From positions 143,874 to 207,873 of the forward strand of contig NZ_BAFM01000004.1 of the NCBI RefSeq assembly GCF_000334895.1: a DNA stretch of 64,000 nt, read 5' to 3'. The DNA comes from Halococcus agarilyticus. GTDB lineage: Archaea > Halobacteriota > Halobacteria > Halobacteriales > Halococcaceae. Numbering within the stretch: the stretch's first letter is position 1; each line of letters starts with the position of its first letter. Positions 17,297 to 25,884 of this stretch are shown here, piece by piece. A program made the position numbers and the translations under genes. A model generated the notes under the pieces. That model worked only from the letters and a program-made list of their open reading frames with translations. It was not told the origin of the DNA and searched no databases.

Positions 17297-17321
17297 CTAG
17301 CATTCCAGATTAACATCCTGT

Positions 17322-18002
17322 ATGGCACACATCCATCTCGGCGAAGGCTCGTTCCCCCTGTGGGCGCTCGTCCTCTGGACCGTCCTCGGAATCGCGTTGC
17401 TGGGGACCGTCACGTACCGCGTCCGCAAGGGCGGCATCAAGACCAACCAGATCGCGCTCGCCGGCATCGGTGCGGCGGCGAGTTTCGCGGTCTTCCAGCT
17501 CAACATCCCGGTGTGGGGCGGCGTCCACATGAACCTCACCGGCCTCGTCGGCATCCTTGCCGGGCCACTGCTGGGCACACTCATCGCGCTCGTGGTCAAC
17601 ATCTTCTCGGCGGCGCTCGGCCACGGCGCAGTCGGTTTGCTCGGCGCGAACGTTCTCGTCAACGCCAGCGAAGCCATCGTCGCCTACTACGCCTTCCGAA
17701 CCCTGCTGCGCATGGACTGGGACGTCTTCCCCGCGAGCGCGAGCGCAGCTACCATCGGACTTTCGACGGGCGCGATCCTCATGGGTGCGATCATCGTGAT
17801 CAGCGGCGTCAACGGCAGCGCACTGCCCCGCTCCGATCTCACCATCGCCGTCGCCGGCATGGTCGGGATCAACCTCGGCGTCGCCGTCGTCGAAGGTCTC
17901 CTGACGGGGTTCATCGTCCAGTTCCTCGCGTCGGTTCGCCCCGATCTCGTTCCGGGCGCGACCCGCGACGGGCGCGAAACCCCCGCGAGGGTGGGTGCCT
18001 GA
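17322..18002 (+). CDS. cbiM: ECF cobalt/nickel transporter substrate-binding subunit, CbiM/NikM family
   Basis: 226 residues with about six to seven membrane segments. Family landmarks are the N-terminal MAHIHLGEGSFPLW (compare MHIxEG in bacterial CbiM), the metal-site region VWGGVHMNLTGLVGILAGP, and LGHGAVGLLGANVLVNA. The N-terminal amine and first histidine chelate the metal in CbiM/NikM; here an Ala sits between Met and His, so the geometry may differ. Cobalt and nickel cannot be told apart from the sequence. The stop shares one base with the next start. Confidence 0.88.
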   Translation: MAHIHLGEGSFPLWALVLWTVLGIALLGTVTYRVRKGGIKTNQIALAGIGAAASFAVFQLNIPVWGGVHMNLTGLVGILAGPLLGTLIALVVNIFSAALGHGAVGLLGANVLVNASEAIVAYYAFRTLLRMDWDVFPASASAATIGLSTGAILMGAIIVISGVNGSALPRSDLTIAVAGMVGINLGVAVVEGLLTGFIVQFLASVRPDLVPGATRDGRETPARVGA

Positions 18003-18331
18003 TGCAGCGCTGGAAGCAGTACGGCGGGCTCGCGGGACTGCTCGCGGTCTGCCTGGCCGCGGGTCTCTACGGGTTCACCGCCACCGGCGGCGCGCTCCCC
18101 TACGCCAAGCGGTTCGCGACCGCACTCCAGCAGGGCGCACGCGAGGGCAGCGGTCCGCTCGTCGACCTCGGACGGGGCATCGTTATCGCCGGCCCCATTC
18201 GCAAGGGTGGGCTCGTCATGGAGTATGCCGCGCTCGTGATGTTGTTCGCCGGTGTCGGGATCGGTTTGTACGTCTACGCCACACGCCGCACCGACGAAAA
18301 CGATCAGGACACCGATCGGGATATCCTCTGA
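18002..18331 (+). CDS. cbiN: Small two-TM subunit, CbiN-like
   Basis: 109 residues. One membrane segment lies near residues 8-28 (GLAGLLAVCLAAGLYGFTA) and another near 73-95 (MEYAALVMLFAGVGIGLYVY), with an outward loop between. This topology and the place between CbiM and CbiQ match CbiN, which completes the cobalt-binding unit. Sequence identity to bacterial CbiN is not obvious, so the name rests mainly on topology and position. The charged tail (DENDQDTDRD) is cytoplasmic. Confidence 0.7.
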   Translation: MQRWKQYGGLAGLLAVCLAAGLYGFTATGGALPYAKRFATALQQGAREGSGPLVDLGRGIVIAGPIRKGGLVMEYAALVMLFAGVGIGLYVYATRRTDENDQDTDRDIL

Positions 18332-18338
18332 TCCCGGA

Positions 18339-19154
18339 ATGACGACGCTCTCGAACCACGTTCCGGACCCGCGGCTCATCACCGCCTACGCCGAGCACCG
18401 CGACGGGCCGCTCCACCGCGTGAACCCCTGGACGAAGCTCGGCGTCGTCGGCACCCTCGTCCTCGCGGTTACCGTCGTCGACGCGCTCGCGGTTCTCGCG
18501 GGACTGTACGCCGCGACACTCGCCGTCTACGGCATCGCCGGACTTCCGTATCGTCGACTGATCTCCTGGTACTCGCTGCCGATGCTGTTCCTCGTCTCGG
18601 TCGCCGGGCCGCTCGCCTTCCTCGAACCAGGGACGCCGATCCTCGGCGCGCTCGCAACGCCGGTTGGAGAGGTGTCGATCACGTGGCAGGGTGCGGCGGT
18701 GTTCGCCGAGCTGGCCTGCCGGTCGCTCACGGTCGTCACGTTCGCGCTCACGGCCTCGATGACCACGAAGTACAACGACATCGCGTACCTGCTCGGGCGA
18801 GTCTTCCCAGCGCCGATCGATCAGGTCGCGCTGTTGACCTACCGGTTCACGTTCGTCATGCTCGAAACCCTCGAAGACCTCGTGAAGAGCTCGCTCGCAC
18901 GCGGAGCGAACCTGAACGAGTTCTGGGCCAACAGGCGACTGTACGCACGGATCCTCGGTATGACGATGCTGACCGCGATCGAGCGGTCCGAGCGACTCGT
19001 CACATCGATGGAGGCGCGCGGGTACGACGGCGACATCACCGTCTACGGCGATGTCCACCGGCCGCCAGCACACGAGACGGCGGCGGTCGTCGTCATGCTC
19101 GCTGTCGTCGTCGCGTACGCGCTCGTGATCGCCTACGGGGTGACGCCGATATGA
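18339..19154 (+). CDS. cbiQ: ECF transporter transmembrane (T) subunit, CbiQ family
   Basis: 271 residues, about five to six membrane segments. It has the two Ala-Arg-Gly coupling motifs that contact the ATPase, in KSSLARGANLNEF and TSMEARGYDGDI, and the family opening LHRVNPWTKLGVVG. I chose the ATG at 18339, just after the preceding stop, over an earlier in-frame start inside that gene. The stop overlaps the ATPase start by 4 nt. Confidence 0.9.
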   Translation: MTTLSNHVPDPRLITAYAEHRDGPLHRVNPWTKLGVVGTLVLAVTVVDALAVLAGLYAATLAVYGIAGLPYRRLISWYSLPMLFLVSVAGPLAFLEPGTPILGALATPVGEVSITWQGAAVFAELACRSLTVVTFALTASMTTKYNDIAYLLGRVFPAPIDQVALLTYRFTFVMLETLEDLVKSSLARGANLNEFWANRRLYARILGMTMLTAIERSERLVTSMEARGYDGDITVYGDVHRPPAHETAAVVVMLAVVVAYALVIAYGVTPI

Positions 19155-20029
19155 TCGACGGGGATGGCCCTGGAGGGAGCGACGGCGCGACCGAGCCACT
19201 CGTCTCCCTCCGTTGTGACTCACATACCTATCCCGACGGCACTGTCGGGATGCACGACGTCGCGTTCAGCGTTCACGCCGACGAGGTCGTCGCGTTGATC
19301 GGCGGGAACGGTGCGGGAAAGTCCACGCTGCTCGAACACCTCAATGCGACGCTCACCCCCGACGAGGGCGAACTCCATGTGACCGGCCGGCGCGTCACCG
19401 ACGAGAACAGGGCTCACGCTCGCCGGGAGGTCGGGTTCGTCTTCCAGGACGCCGACACGCAACTGGTCGCGCCCACGGTCGTGGACGACGTGATGTTCGG
19501 GCTCCGGAACGACGGTGTGCCGGCCGAGGAGGCCCGCGAACGCGCCGAAGCCGCGCTCGAAACCGTCGACGCGCTCCACTTGCGGGATCGGATTCCGCAC
19601 TATCTGAGCGGGGGAGAAAAGCGCCTCGTCGGCCTCGCAGGCGTGCTGGTGCTCGAACCGAGTGTGATCGTGCTCGACGAGCCGCTGGCCGGGCTCGATC
19701 CCCAGCGATCCCGCCTGGTCGCCGACCGGATCGAGCGCATCCACGAGGCGGGGATCAGCGTCGTGCTCTCGACGCACGATCTCGACTTCGCGGCGGAGAT
19801 CGCCGACCGGATCTGCGTGATGTGTGAGGGAAACGTCGTCGGACGCGGGCCGCCGCGCGAGGTGTTCTACGACGACGAGCTCCTCGCACGCTCGAACCTG
19901 CACCCGCCGACGGCCGTCCGCGTCGCTCGGGAGACGCACCTTCCCACCGGTTCACACCCAGTGACCAGAAACGAACTCGCCCATCTCATCGACGCCCGCG
20001 CGGCCGATACGCCGCGCTCGTCCGGATGA
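19151..20029 (+). CDS. cbiO: ECF transporter ATP-binding subunit, CbiO family
   Basis: 292 residues. Walker A is GGNGAGKST (about 50-58), the Q-loop is VFQDADTQLVAPTV, the ABC signature is LSGGEKRLVGLAG, Walker B is VIVLDEPLAGLDPQ, and the switch histidine is in LSTHDLDFA. It powers uptake through CbiMNQ. The first 15 residues are Gly/Asp-rich and probably disordered. As the last gene of a tightly overlapping operon it uses a single ATPase protein, so a homodimer is expected. Confidence 0.92.
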   Translation: MIDGDGPGGSDGATEPLVSLRCDSHTYPDGTVGMHDVAFSVHADEVVALIGGNGAGKSTLLEHLNATLTPDEGELHVTGRRVTDENRAHARREVGFVFQDADTQLVAPTVVDDVMFGLRNDGVPAEEARERAEAALETVDALHLRDRIPHYLSGGEKRLVGLAGVLVLEPSVIVLDEPLAGLDPQRSRLVADRIERIHEAGISVVLSTHDLDFAAEIADRICVMCEGNVVGRGPPREVFYDDELLARSNLHPPTAVRVARETHLPTGSHPVTRNELAHLIDARAADTPRSSG

Positions 20030-20225
20030 GATGTGGCCCAGTGGGAAGACGGTCAGCGTGTAATGATCTACCTGCACCAGCGAACGTGTCGTCACTGATG
20101 TCCGAGGGCAACCGACAACTTTCGTGGGCACTCCTTTCGATACCATCCGACCGTCGCCCACAACAATAGGAGTATGTTGCTGGTTTCGGGCGGGTGATAC
20201 CGCTGCCCACGAGTGTTGTATGGGG

Positions 20226-21674
20226 ATGAGTGACGCACAACAGCCGGACGACACGACGGCTCACACGGAGCACGAACACCACGACACCGAGGGGCCGGGC
20301 TACGCGACGCCCCAGGCCGCGATCGAGGAGTCCGAGCCCGAGGAGGTCGCCTACGTGATGGGGCTCTATGTGGGAACGGACGTCGACGCGCCCGACTTCC
20401 TCGGGGTGGTCGATGTCGATCCCGATTCGGACACCTACACCGAGATCGTCGACCGGGTCGAGATGCCGAACCGGGGCGACGAGCTGCATCACTTCGGCTG
20501 GAACGCCTGCTCGTCGTCGTGCCACATGGACGGCCTCGAACGACGCCATCTCGTGATTCCCGGCCAGCGCTCCTCGCGCATCCACGTCGTCGACACGAAA
20601 GACCGGCGCAACCCCGAACTCGAATCGGTGATCGAACCCGAGGAGGTGTTCGAGCACGATCTCTCCGCACCGCACACTACCCACTGCATCCCCGACGGCC
20701 AGATCCTCATCTCGATGCTCGGGGATGCCGACGGGGACCTTCCTGGGGGGTTCCTCGCGCTCGACGAGAATTTCGAGGTCGACGGCCGGTGGGAGCCACC
20801 GGGCGAGATCGAGATGAACTACGACTACTGGTATCAGCCCCGGCACAACGTGATGGTCTCCTCGGAGTGGGCCGCGCCGAAGACCTACTATCCGGGGTTC
20901 GACTTCGAGGACGTCGAGGCCGGCAACTACGGCCAGCGACTCCACGTCTGGGACTGGGAGAACAAGACTGTGGAGCAGACGATCGATCTCGGCGAAGAGG
21001 GGCTGATCCCGCTCGAAGTCCGCTTCCTCCACAGCCCCGAGGCGACCCACGGCTACGTCGGCGCGGCGCTGTCCTCGAACGTGTTCCACTTCCACGAGGC
21101 CAGCGAGGCGCGAAGCGCCTCGGAACAGTCGAGCGGCGATAAGCCGCGAGACGGCGACGAGTGGCGTGCCGAGAGCGTCATCGACGTCGAGGCGCGCGAG
21201 CACGACGGCTGGGACATGCCCGTCCCTGGTCTCGTCACCGATCTCCTCGTGTCGATGGACGACCGCTACCTCTTTTTCTCGAACTGGCTCCACGGCGACG
21301 TCCGGATGTACGACATCTCGGACCCGGCGAACCCCCGGCTCGCCGATCGGATCTGGGCGGGTGGTCACTTCGGCGACCCAGCCCCGGTGCAGGATCGTGA
21401 GCTCGCGGGCGGGCCACAGATGCTCCAGCTCTCACTCGACGGTGAACGCCTCTACTGGACCACCTCGCTGTTTTCGAGCTGGGATAACCAGTTCTACCCC
21501 GAGGAGGCAGAACGGGGATCGGTGATGCTCAAGGCCGACGTCGATCCGCGAAACGGCTCCATGAGCCTCGACGAGGAGTTCCTCGTGGACTTCGGCGACC
21601 TTCCCGGTGGTCCAGCGCGCGCCCACGAGATCCGGTGGCCCGACGGCGACTGCACGAGTGACGTCTGGCAGTAG
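20226..21674 (+). CDS. Selenium-binding protein 56 family (methanethiol-oxidase-like)
   Basis: 482 residues. The SBP56 signature is WNACSSSCHMDGLERRHLVI (about 92-111), carrying the CSSC-type motif. Other conserved segments are SAPHTTHCIPDGQIL, WDMPVPGLVTDLLVSMDD and FSNWLHGDVRMYDI. Characterised members (human SELENBP1, a Hyphomicrobium enzyme) are copper-dependent methanethiol oxidases giving hydrogen sulfide, formaldehyde and hydrogen peroxide; that activity here is inference. The ATG at 20220 would add only two residues. A hairpin-forming insertion (21104-21147) encodes extra polar residues. The gene overlaps a ferredoxin gene by 17 nt. Confidence 0.87.
   Translation: MSDAQQPDDTTAHTEHEHHDTEGPGYATPQAAIEESEPEEVAYVMGLYVGTDVDAPDFLGVVDVDPDSDTYTEIVDRVEMPNRGDELHHFGWNACSSSCHMDGLERRHLVIPGQRSSRIHVVDTKDRRNPELESVIEPEEVFEHDLSAPHTTHCIPDGQILISMLGDADGDLPGGFLALDENFEVDGRWEPPGEIEMNYDYWYQPRHNVMVSSEWAAPKTYYPGFDFEDVEAGNYGQRLHVWDWENKTVEQTIDLGEEGLIPLEVRFLHSPEATHGYVGAALSSNVFHFHEASEARSASEQSSGDKPRDGDEWRAESVIDVEAREHDGWDMPVPGLVTDLLVSMDDRYLFFSNWLHGDVRMYDISDPANPRLADRIWAGGHFGDPAPVQDRELAGGPQMLQLSLDGERLYWTTSLFSSWDNQFYPEEAERGSVMLKADVDPRNGSMSLDEEFLVDFGDLPGGPARAHEIRWPDGDCTSDVWQ
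21104..21147 (+). repeat. In-frame double-hairpin insertion in the SBP56 gene
   Basis: Two inverted repeats in tandem: cgaggcg-cgaag-cgcctcg (21104-21122, 7-bp stem) and gcggc-gataa-gccgc (21133-21147, 5-bp stem). They encode SEARSASEQSSGDKPRDGDE, a polar stretch in what should be a surface loop between propeller strands. Confidence 0.65.
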
Positions 21675-21990
21675 CGCACACGACGTCGCTCTCGAATGGC
21701 CCGACGGCCACGAAGAACGGGTGTCGGTCGCTGAGGACGAGCCGATTTTGTCGGCAGCCGAACACGCGGGCGTCGCGCTCCCCTTCGGCTGTCGAACCGG
21801 TGCGTGTGCGACCTGCACCGGGAAACTCCTCGACGGGCGGATCGAACACACCCGTCCACCACGGGCGCTGAAACAGCGCCATCGCGATGCGGGCTACGTC
21901 CTGCTCTGTATCGCCGAACCCCGGTCGGACTGCCGGATCGCGGTCGGGGCCGACATCCAGGCCGAGCTGGTCTCGAACCCGTGGCGGTGA
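21658..21990 (+). CDS. Plant-type 2Fe-2S ferredoxin
   Basis: 110 residues from the GTG at 21658. The cluster motif is C-x4-C-x2-C in FGCRTGACATCTGKLLDG (about 43-60), with the fourth cysteine in YVLLCIAEPRSDC. The beta-grasp start DVALEWPDGHEERVSVAEDE is typical. It overlaps the SBP56-family gene by 17 nt and is probably translated with it, which suggests it passes electrons to or from that enzyme or a partner. An earlier in-frame ATG at 21607 lies inside the SBP56 gene and adds residues unlike ferredoxin. Confidence 0.88.
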   Translation: MTSGSSAHDVALEWPDGHEERVSVAEDEPILSAAEHAGVALPFGCRTGACATCTGKLLDGRIEHTRPPRALKQRHRDAGYVLLCIAEPRSDCRIAVGADIQAELVSNPWR

Positions 21991-22006
21991 ATCGCGGCCG
22001 TCCGGT

Positions 22007-22432
22007 TCAGCCGCGAGTGCCGACGTACGCGACCGCCGCGCGCCACGGCACCAGCAGCGCGAGCCCGACGCCGAGCGAGACGAGGACGAACGGGATCGGG
22101 GACTCGCCGGGGAAGACCGACGTCGTGCGGAGCGCCTGACCGACCAGCGCCGCCCCGATCCACGCGACCGCGGTCCGGCCGGCTGCGGTCCCGATCGATC
22201 GATGGACGACCGGTGTGTACGCACCGACGAGGACCGAGACGAGCGCCCAGCCGAGAAAGAACGGGAGCGCGGTGCCGAGCACGCGCGGCGCGTCGGCCAC
22301 GATATCGTAGCCGTGCTGGAGTTCGCCGAGGACGACGAACAGGCTGATGAGGAGGAGATCACCGAGTGCCACGCCGAGCGTCCGTGGCGAGAGGGTGATG
22401 CGCGCGCGGAGCGACGCGACGGCGCTGCTCAT
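22007..22432 (-). CDS. DUF3054 family membrane protein
   Basis: 141 residues with four hydrophobic segments, near 18-35 (LGVALGDLLLISLFVVLGEL), 50-70, 80-100 and 115-135. The GDLLLISLFVVLGELQHG opening and the small size match DUF3054, a widespread haloarchaeal and actinobacterial family of unknown function. The ATG at 22432 gives the usual short N-terminus. It converges with the ferredoxin gene, 16 bases away. Confidence 0.8.
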   Translation of the reverse strand: MSSAVASLRARITLSPRTLGVALGDLLLISLFVVLGELQHGYDIVADAPRVLGTALPFFLGWALVSVLVGAYTPVVHRSIGTAAGRTAVAWIGAALVGQALRTTSVFPGESPIPFVLVSLGVGLALLVPWRAAVAYVGTRG

Positions 22433-22480
22433 GCACTCGATTCGAAGTCCGGCAGAATGTATCCGTCGATCAGCCATCGG

Positions 22481-23053
22481 TCAGCGCTTGACGCCGGCGA
22501 CCGTGTAGCCGAACCCGCGGGAGGGGACTGCGGCGTCGAGTCCCGCGTTCTCGACCCCTGCGGCGAGCTCTTCGGGCGTGAAGAACTCCGAGTCGAAGCC
22601 GGCGAGGTGTTCGGCCGCGACGAGGGCGCGCCCGCGCAGCGTCGCGCGATCGAACTCCCGGCAGACGAGCACGCCGCCTGGCCGGAGGACGCGGGTCGCC
22701 TCGGCGAGCGCCCCCGCCCTGTCGGCGACGTGGTGGAGCGCGTCGACGATGAGCACCGCGTCGAGGCTCTCGTCGGCGAACGGGAGCGACGCGCCGTCCG
22801 CGCGGACGCCGTCGAGTCCGACCCTGTGTGCCTCGCGCAACATCCCGTGGGCGGCGTCGACCACGATCCGCACGGGGACGTCGATCGTTCGCACCGCCCG
22901 GCCGGTGCCACCGCCGACGTCGACGACGCGCTCGATGTCGCGTTCGGCGAGCGCGAGCCCCGCCCGGAGCGCGCGCTCGTCGGTGGAGGGCATGAGCCGC
23001 TCGTACTGGCGCGCGAATCGCTCGAAGTACGCGACGTCGCCGGGCGTGTGCAT
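22481..23053 (-). CDS. Small class I SAM-dependent methyltransferase
   Basis: 190 residues. Motif I is RVVDVGGGTGRAVRTI (about 41-56), followed by VVDAAHGMLREA, the acidic motif SLPFADESLDAVLIVDALHH and LRPGGVLVCREFD. The layout resembles UbiE/methyltransferase type 11 enzymes, commonly acting on small molecules or quinones. The substrate is unknown. It lies just before the DUF3054 gene on the same strand, 48 bases apart, so the two are probably cotranscribed. Confidence 0.82.
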   Translation of the reverse strand: MHTPGDVAYFERFARQYERLMPSTDERALRAGLALAERDIERVVDVGGGTGRAVRTIDVPVRIVVDAAHGMLREAHRVGLDGVRADGASLPFADESLDAVLIVDALHHVADRAGALAEATRVLRPGGVLVCREFDRATLRGRALVAAEHLAGFDSEFFTPEELAAGVENAGLDAAVPSRGFGYTVAGVKR

Positions 23054-23126
23054 GCTCCCCTGTGGATCGGCCAGCGGTTAAAACTCTCCCCGGAGGACAT
23101 ATCCCGCGCGCACGTCCACGGGGACC

Positions 23127-23708
23127 GTGGAGTACGTCGTGTGTGGCTGGCCGGAGGACGGGCCGACGCTCCGGCTCGACTACCGCGAGTTCGGCTACGC
23201 TGGGAAGTTCGTGATGTCACAGACTGGGAAGGCCGTCGCGCGCGAGTGCGACGCGGCCACCAGGGACGCCGACGATGAGAGCGAGTTCGAGGAGGGTGTC
23301 GTCGCGGCGGTCGCGTTCAACGAGGACCGCACCGACCCCGACACGCTCTGGCTCCGGTACATCACCGTCCGCAACGACCGCCGCGGCGAGGGGATCGGCG
23401 CGCGCCTCGCGGCGTTCGCCACAGAGCGGGCCGCGGCGCGCGGCTACGATCGGCTCCGGATCGCGGTCAACAACCCCTTCGCCTACGAGGCACTCTACAA
23501 AGTCGGGTTCGGCTACACCGGCCGGGAGACCGGGCTCGCAGAACTCGTGCTCGAACGCCCCGCCGACCGGCCGACCGAGCGCTCGCGCGCGAGCTATCAC
23601 GCGGGCCTCGATGTCTACCGCGAGCGCGACCTCTCGGATGGCGAGCAGCGGTTCCTGGCATCGCGGAGCGACGCCGAGCCGCCGGCGGTGATCGGTTCGC
23701 CGACGTAG
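23127..23708 (+). CDS. GNAT family N-acetyltransferase
   Basis: 193 residues starting at a GTG (23127); no ATG is available. The acetyl-CoA loop is RRGEGIGARLAAFATERAAA, preceded by the strand LWLRYITVRND and followed by GYDRLRIAVNNPFAYEALYK and VGFGYTGRETGLAELVL. The N-terminal segment WPEDGPTLRLDYREFGYAGKF is shared with haloarchaeal homologues. The substrate is unknown. It is divergent from the methyltransferase at 22481. Confidence 0.85.
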   Translation: MEYVVCGWPEDGPTLRLDYREFGYAGKFVMSQTGKAVARECDAATRDADDESEFEEGVVAAVAFNEDRTDPDTLWLRYITVRNDRRGEGIGARLAAFATERAAARGYDRLRIAVNNPFAYEALYKVGFGYTGRETGLAELVLERPADRPTERSRASYHAGLDVYRERDLSDGEQRFLASRSDAEPPAVIGSPT

Positions 23709-23724
23709 CTGATCGGTACTGCCC

Positions 23725-24405
23725 TCACCCGAGATCGAACCGCTCGACGGTTTCGAACGCGGGGAACCGTTCGGCGAGATCGATCGCCACGAGTTCGATA
23801 GCCGAGACATCGAGCGGCCCGGCCCGGACGGCACGGTTCGTTTCGAGATAGTCGAGCAGTCGTCCGTACCCGTCGGTGTCGATGAACTGTCCGAGCGTCG
23901 CGTGCGGAACGAACCCCTCACCGTCCCGGTCCCAGGTCTCGACGTCCGGTACGTCGCAGACACGACGGTTCAGCTCCGCGAAACGACCATCATCGTCGAC
24001 CTCGGCGTAGACCACGCCCGGAAAGAGGTTGTATCGCGGGAACGCGACGGTGAACGGTTCGAAGCCGTCGAAGGCCGAGCGTGTGTCCTCAATGATCTGG
24101 TCTTCGTTTTCCTCAGTGAACGCGGCGTCGCTCTGTGGGTTCTCGACGACGTTGCCCACGACTTTCACTGTCACGTGGAGGTAGCTCGGAGGAACGGCGG
24201 CGATGCAGTCGAACCGTTCGAGCGCGGTCAACGCGGGTTCGAACTGCGACACCACCGTTTCGTCGGTGACATCGGCCACGAGCACCAGATGCCGACCGCC
24301 GTTCGTCGCCCGGTTTTCGATGTCGGCGGTGGTCGTGGTCCGTGGCGTCAGGTCGTACCGGCGCTCCCAGAACTCGGCCGGATCGTTCACCACCGATTCG
24401 TCCAT
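23725..24405 (-). CDS. 2'-5' RNA ligase-like 2H phosphoesterase
   Basis: 226 residues. The two 2H motifs are visible as [11 protein letters not shown] and VPHATLGQF, each giving one catalytic His with a following Thr. The rest is the expected two-lobed alpha/beta architecture ([33 protein letters not shown]). Family members act on 2',5' or cyclic 2',3' phosphates of RNA ends. I chose the ATG at 24405; an upstream in-frame start would add 15 basic residues that look like leader sequence. Confidence 0.82.
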   Translation of the reverse strand: MDESVVNDPAEFWERRYDLTPRTTTTADIENRATNGGRHLVLVADVTDETVVSQFEPALTALERFDCIAAVPPSYLHVTVKVVGNVVENPQSDAAFTEENEDQIIEDTRSAFDGFEPFTVAFPRYNLFPGVVYAEVDDDGRFAELNRRVCDVPDVETWDRDGEGFVPHATLGQFIDTDGYGRLLDYLETNRAVRAGPLDVSAIELVAIDLAERFPAFETVERFDLG

Positions 24406-24509
24406 GTGTGGTCTCCCGTCGCGGTTCCGATGGACAGTTGATAAATCCACGCATCAGGTCGTGTGGAGATTGCAGTAGAGTCAAGCGACCGACGCGCGTA
24501 CGATGGCCA

Positions 24510-25490
24510 ATGGGAAACGCAGACCTCCGCCAGCTCGCCGCGATCGAGCCGATCGCCTTCGCGGAGCTTTCGGGTGCGACGGTGGCGATCGATGCCCACA
24601 ACTGGCTCTACCGGTATCTCACCACGACCGTGAAGTGGACGAGCGACGCGATCTACACCACGACGGCCGGCGAGGAGGTCGCGAATTTGGTGGGAGTTAT
24701 TCAGGGTCTCCCGAAGTTCTTCGAGCACGACATCACACCGATATTCGTCTTCGACGGCGGTGTCACCGACCTCAAGACCGACGAGGTCGAACGCCGACGC
24801 GAACAGCGCGAGCAGGCCGAGGAACGCGCCGCCGCAGCGCGCGAGGCGGGCGAGGCGATCGAGGCCGCCAGACTGGAGGCGCGCACTCAGCGACTCACCG
24901 ACACGATCCACGAGACCACGCGCGAACTCCTCAACCTGCTCGACGTGCCGGTCGTGGAGGCCCCCGCCGAGGGCGAGGCCCAGGCCGCCCACATGGCCCG
25001 GACAGGAACAGTGGACTACGCCGGCAGCGAGGACTACGACACCCTGCTGTTCGGCGCGCCTCACACTCTCCGCGGGCTCACGAGCAAGGGCGACCCCGAG
25101 TGCATGGCGTTCGAGGCCACCCTCGAAGAGCACGACCTCACGTGGGAGCAGCTCGTCGACGTGGGAATCCTGTGTGGCACGGACTTCAACGAGGGCATCT
25201 CCGGTGTCGGGCCGAAAACGGCAGTGAAGCTCGTCCGCGAGCACGGCGACCTCTGGGCCGCGCTCGACGCCGAGGGCGCGTACGTCGAGAACGGTGATCT
25301 GATCCGGGAGCTGTTCTTGGATCCCGACGTGACCGACGATTCGGGGTTCGACACCGACATCGAACCCGACCTCGCCGCGGCCCGCGAGTACGTCATCGAT
25401 GAGTGGGAGATCCCCGAAGGCGAGGTCGAGCGCGGCTTCGAGCGGATCGAGGAGTCGGTGGTGCAGTCGGGACTCGACCGCTGGACCTGA
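24510..25490 (+). CDS. fen1: Flap endonuclease 1 (FEN1)
   Basis: 326 residues. The N-domain has [13 protein letters not shown] and [20 protein letters not shown]; the I-domain has [34 protein letters not shown] and [20 protein letters not shown], which together supply the acidic metal-binding residues and the helix-two-turn-helix. The extreme C-terminus, QSGLDRWT, is a PCNA-interacting (PIP) motif. It removes 5' flaps during Okazaki-fragment processing and repair. The ATG at 24510 gives the family start (GNADLRQL), so the longer upstream reading is rejected. Confidence 0.95.
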   Translation: MGNADLRQLAAIEPIAFAELSGATVAIDAHNWLYRYLTTTVKWTSDAIYTTTAGEEVANLVGVIQGLPKFFEHDITPIFVFDGGVTDLKTDEVERRREQREQAEERAAAAREAGEAIEAARLEARTQRLTDTIHETTRELLNLLDVPVVEAPAEGEAQAAHMARTGTVDYAGSEDYDTLLFGAPHTLRGLTSKGDPECMAFEATLEEHDLTWEQLVDVGILCGTDFNEGISGVGPKTAVKLVREHGDLWAALDAEGAYVENGDLIRELFLDPDVTDDSGFDTDIEPDLAAAREYVIDEWEIPEGEVERGFERIEESVVQSGLDRWT

Positions 25491-25523
25491 AGGGTTTTGA
25501 TCCTGGCTCACGCCTGTCCCGAC

Positions 25524-25775
25524 ATGGACACCACTAAGGTCGAACGACTCATCGAATCCGGGATCGAGGATGCGGACGCGACCGTCACCCAACCACGCGG
25601 CGAGGACGACGACCACCTCGCCGCCGTCGTCGTCACGCCGGCCTTCGAGGACGAGACGCTCGTCGCCCAACACGAGCAGGTCTACGACGCGCTCGGCGAG
25701 CACATGACGACCGACATCCACGCCCTCGAACTCAAGACGTACACTCCCGAGGAGTACGACGAACGCGGCGGGTAG
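25524..25775 (+). CDS. BolA-like protein
   Basis: 83 residues, the size and order of a minimal BolA domain: DTTKVERLIESGIEDADATV, then a beta strand HLAAVVVTPAFE, the helix AQHEQVYDALGEHMTTDIHA and the closing LELKTYTPEEYDE, which matches the family's HALSxKTYTPEE ending. Family members bind monothiol glutaredoxins or act in iron-sulfur and stress pathways. A T-rich box (ggttttgat) lies about 28 nt before the ATG. The partner here is unknown. Confidence 0.78.
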   Translation: MDTTKVERLIESGIEDADATVTQPRGEDDDHLAAVVVTPAFEDETLVAQHEQVYDALGEHMTTDIHALELKTYTPEEYDERGG

Positions 25776-25884
25776 ACCGAGTCGAGCGGTGCCAAGTGGT
25801 GCCGAACGGGGTCGGGACGGATGGACGGTCGGGTGGTGACCGGTTCCCGTGGGTTTTACGCCCCCCACCGCAAAGCGGGGGTGT

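Noticed and set aside
17107..17321. Cobalamin riboswitch before cbiM
   Set aside because: No B12-box-like or structured leader was seen, and the promoter spacing suggests a leaderless transcript.
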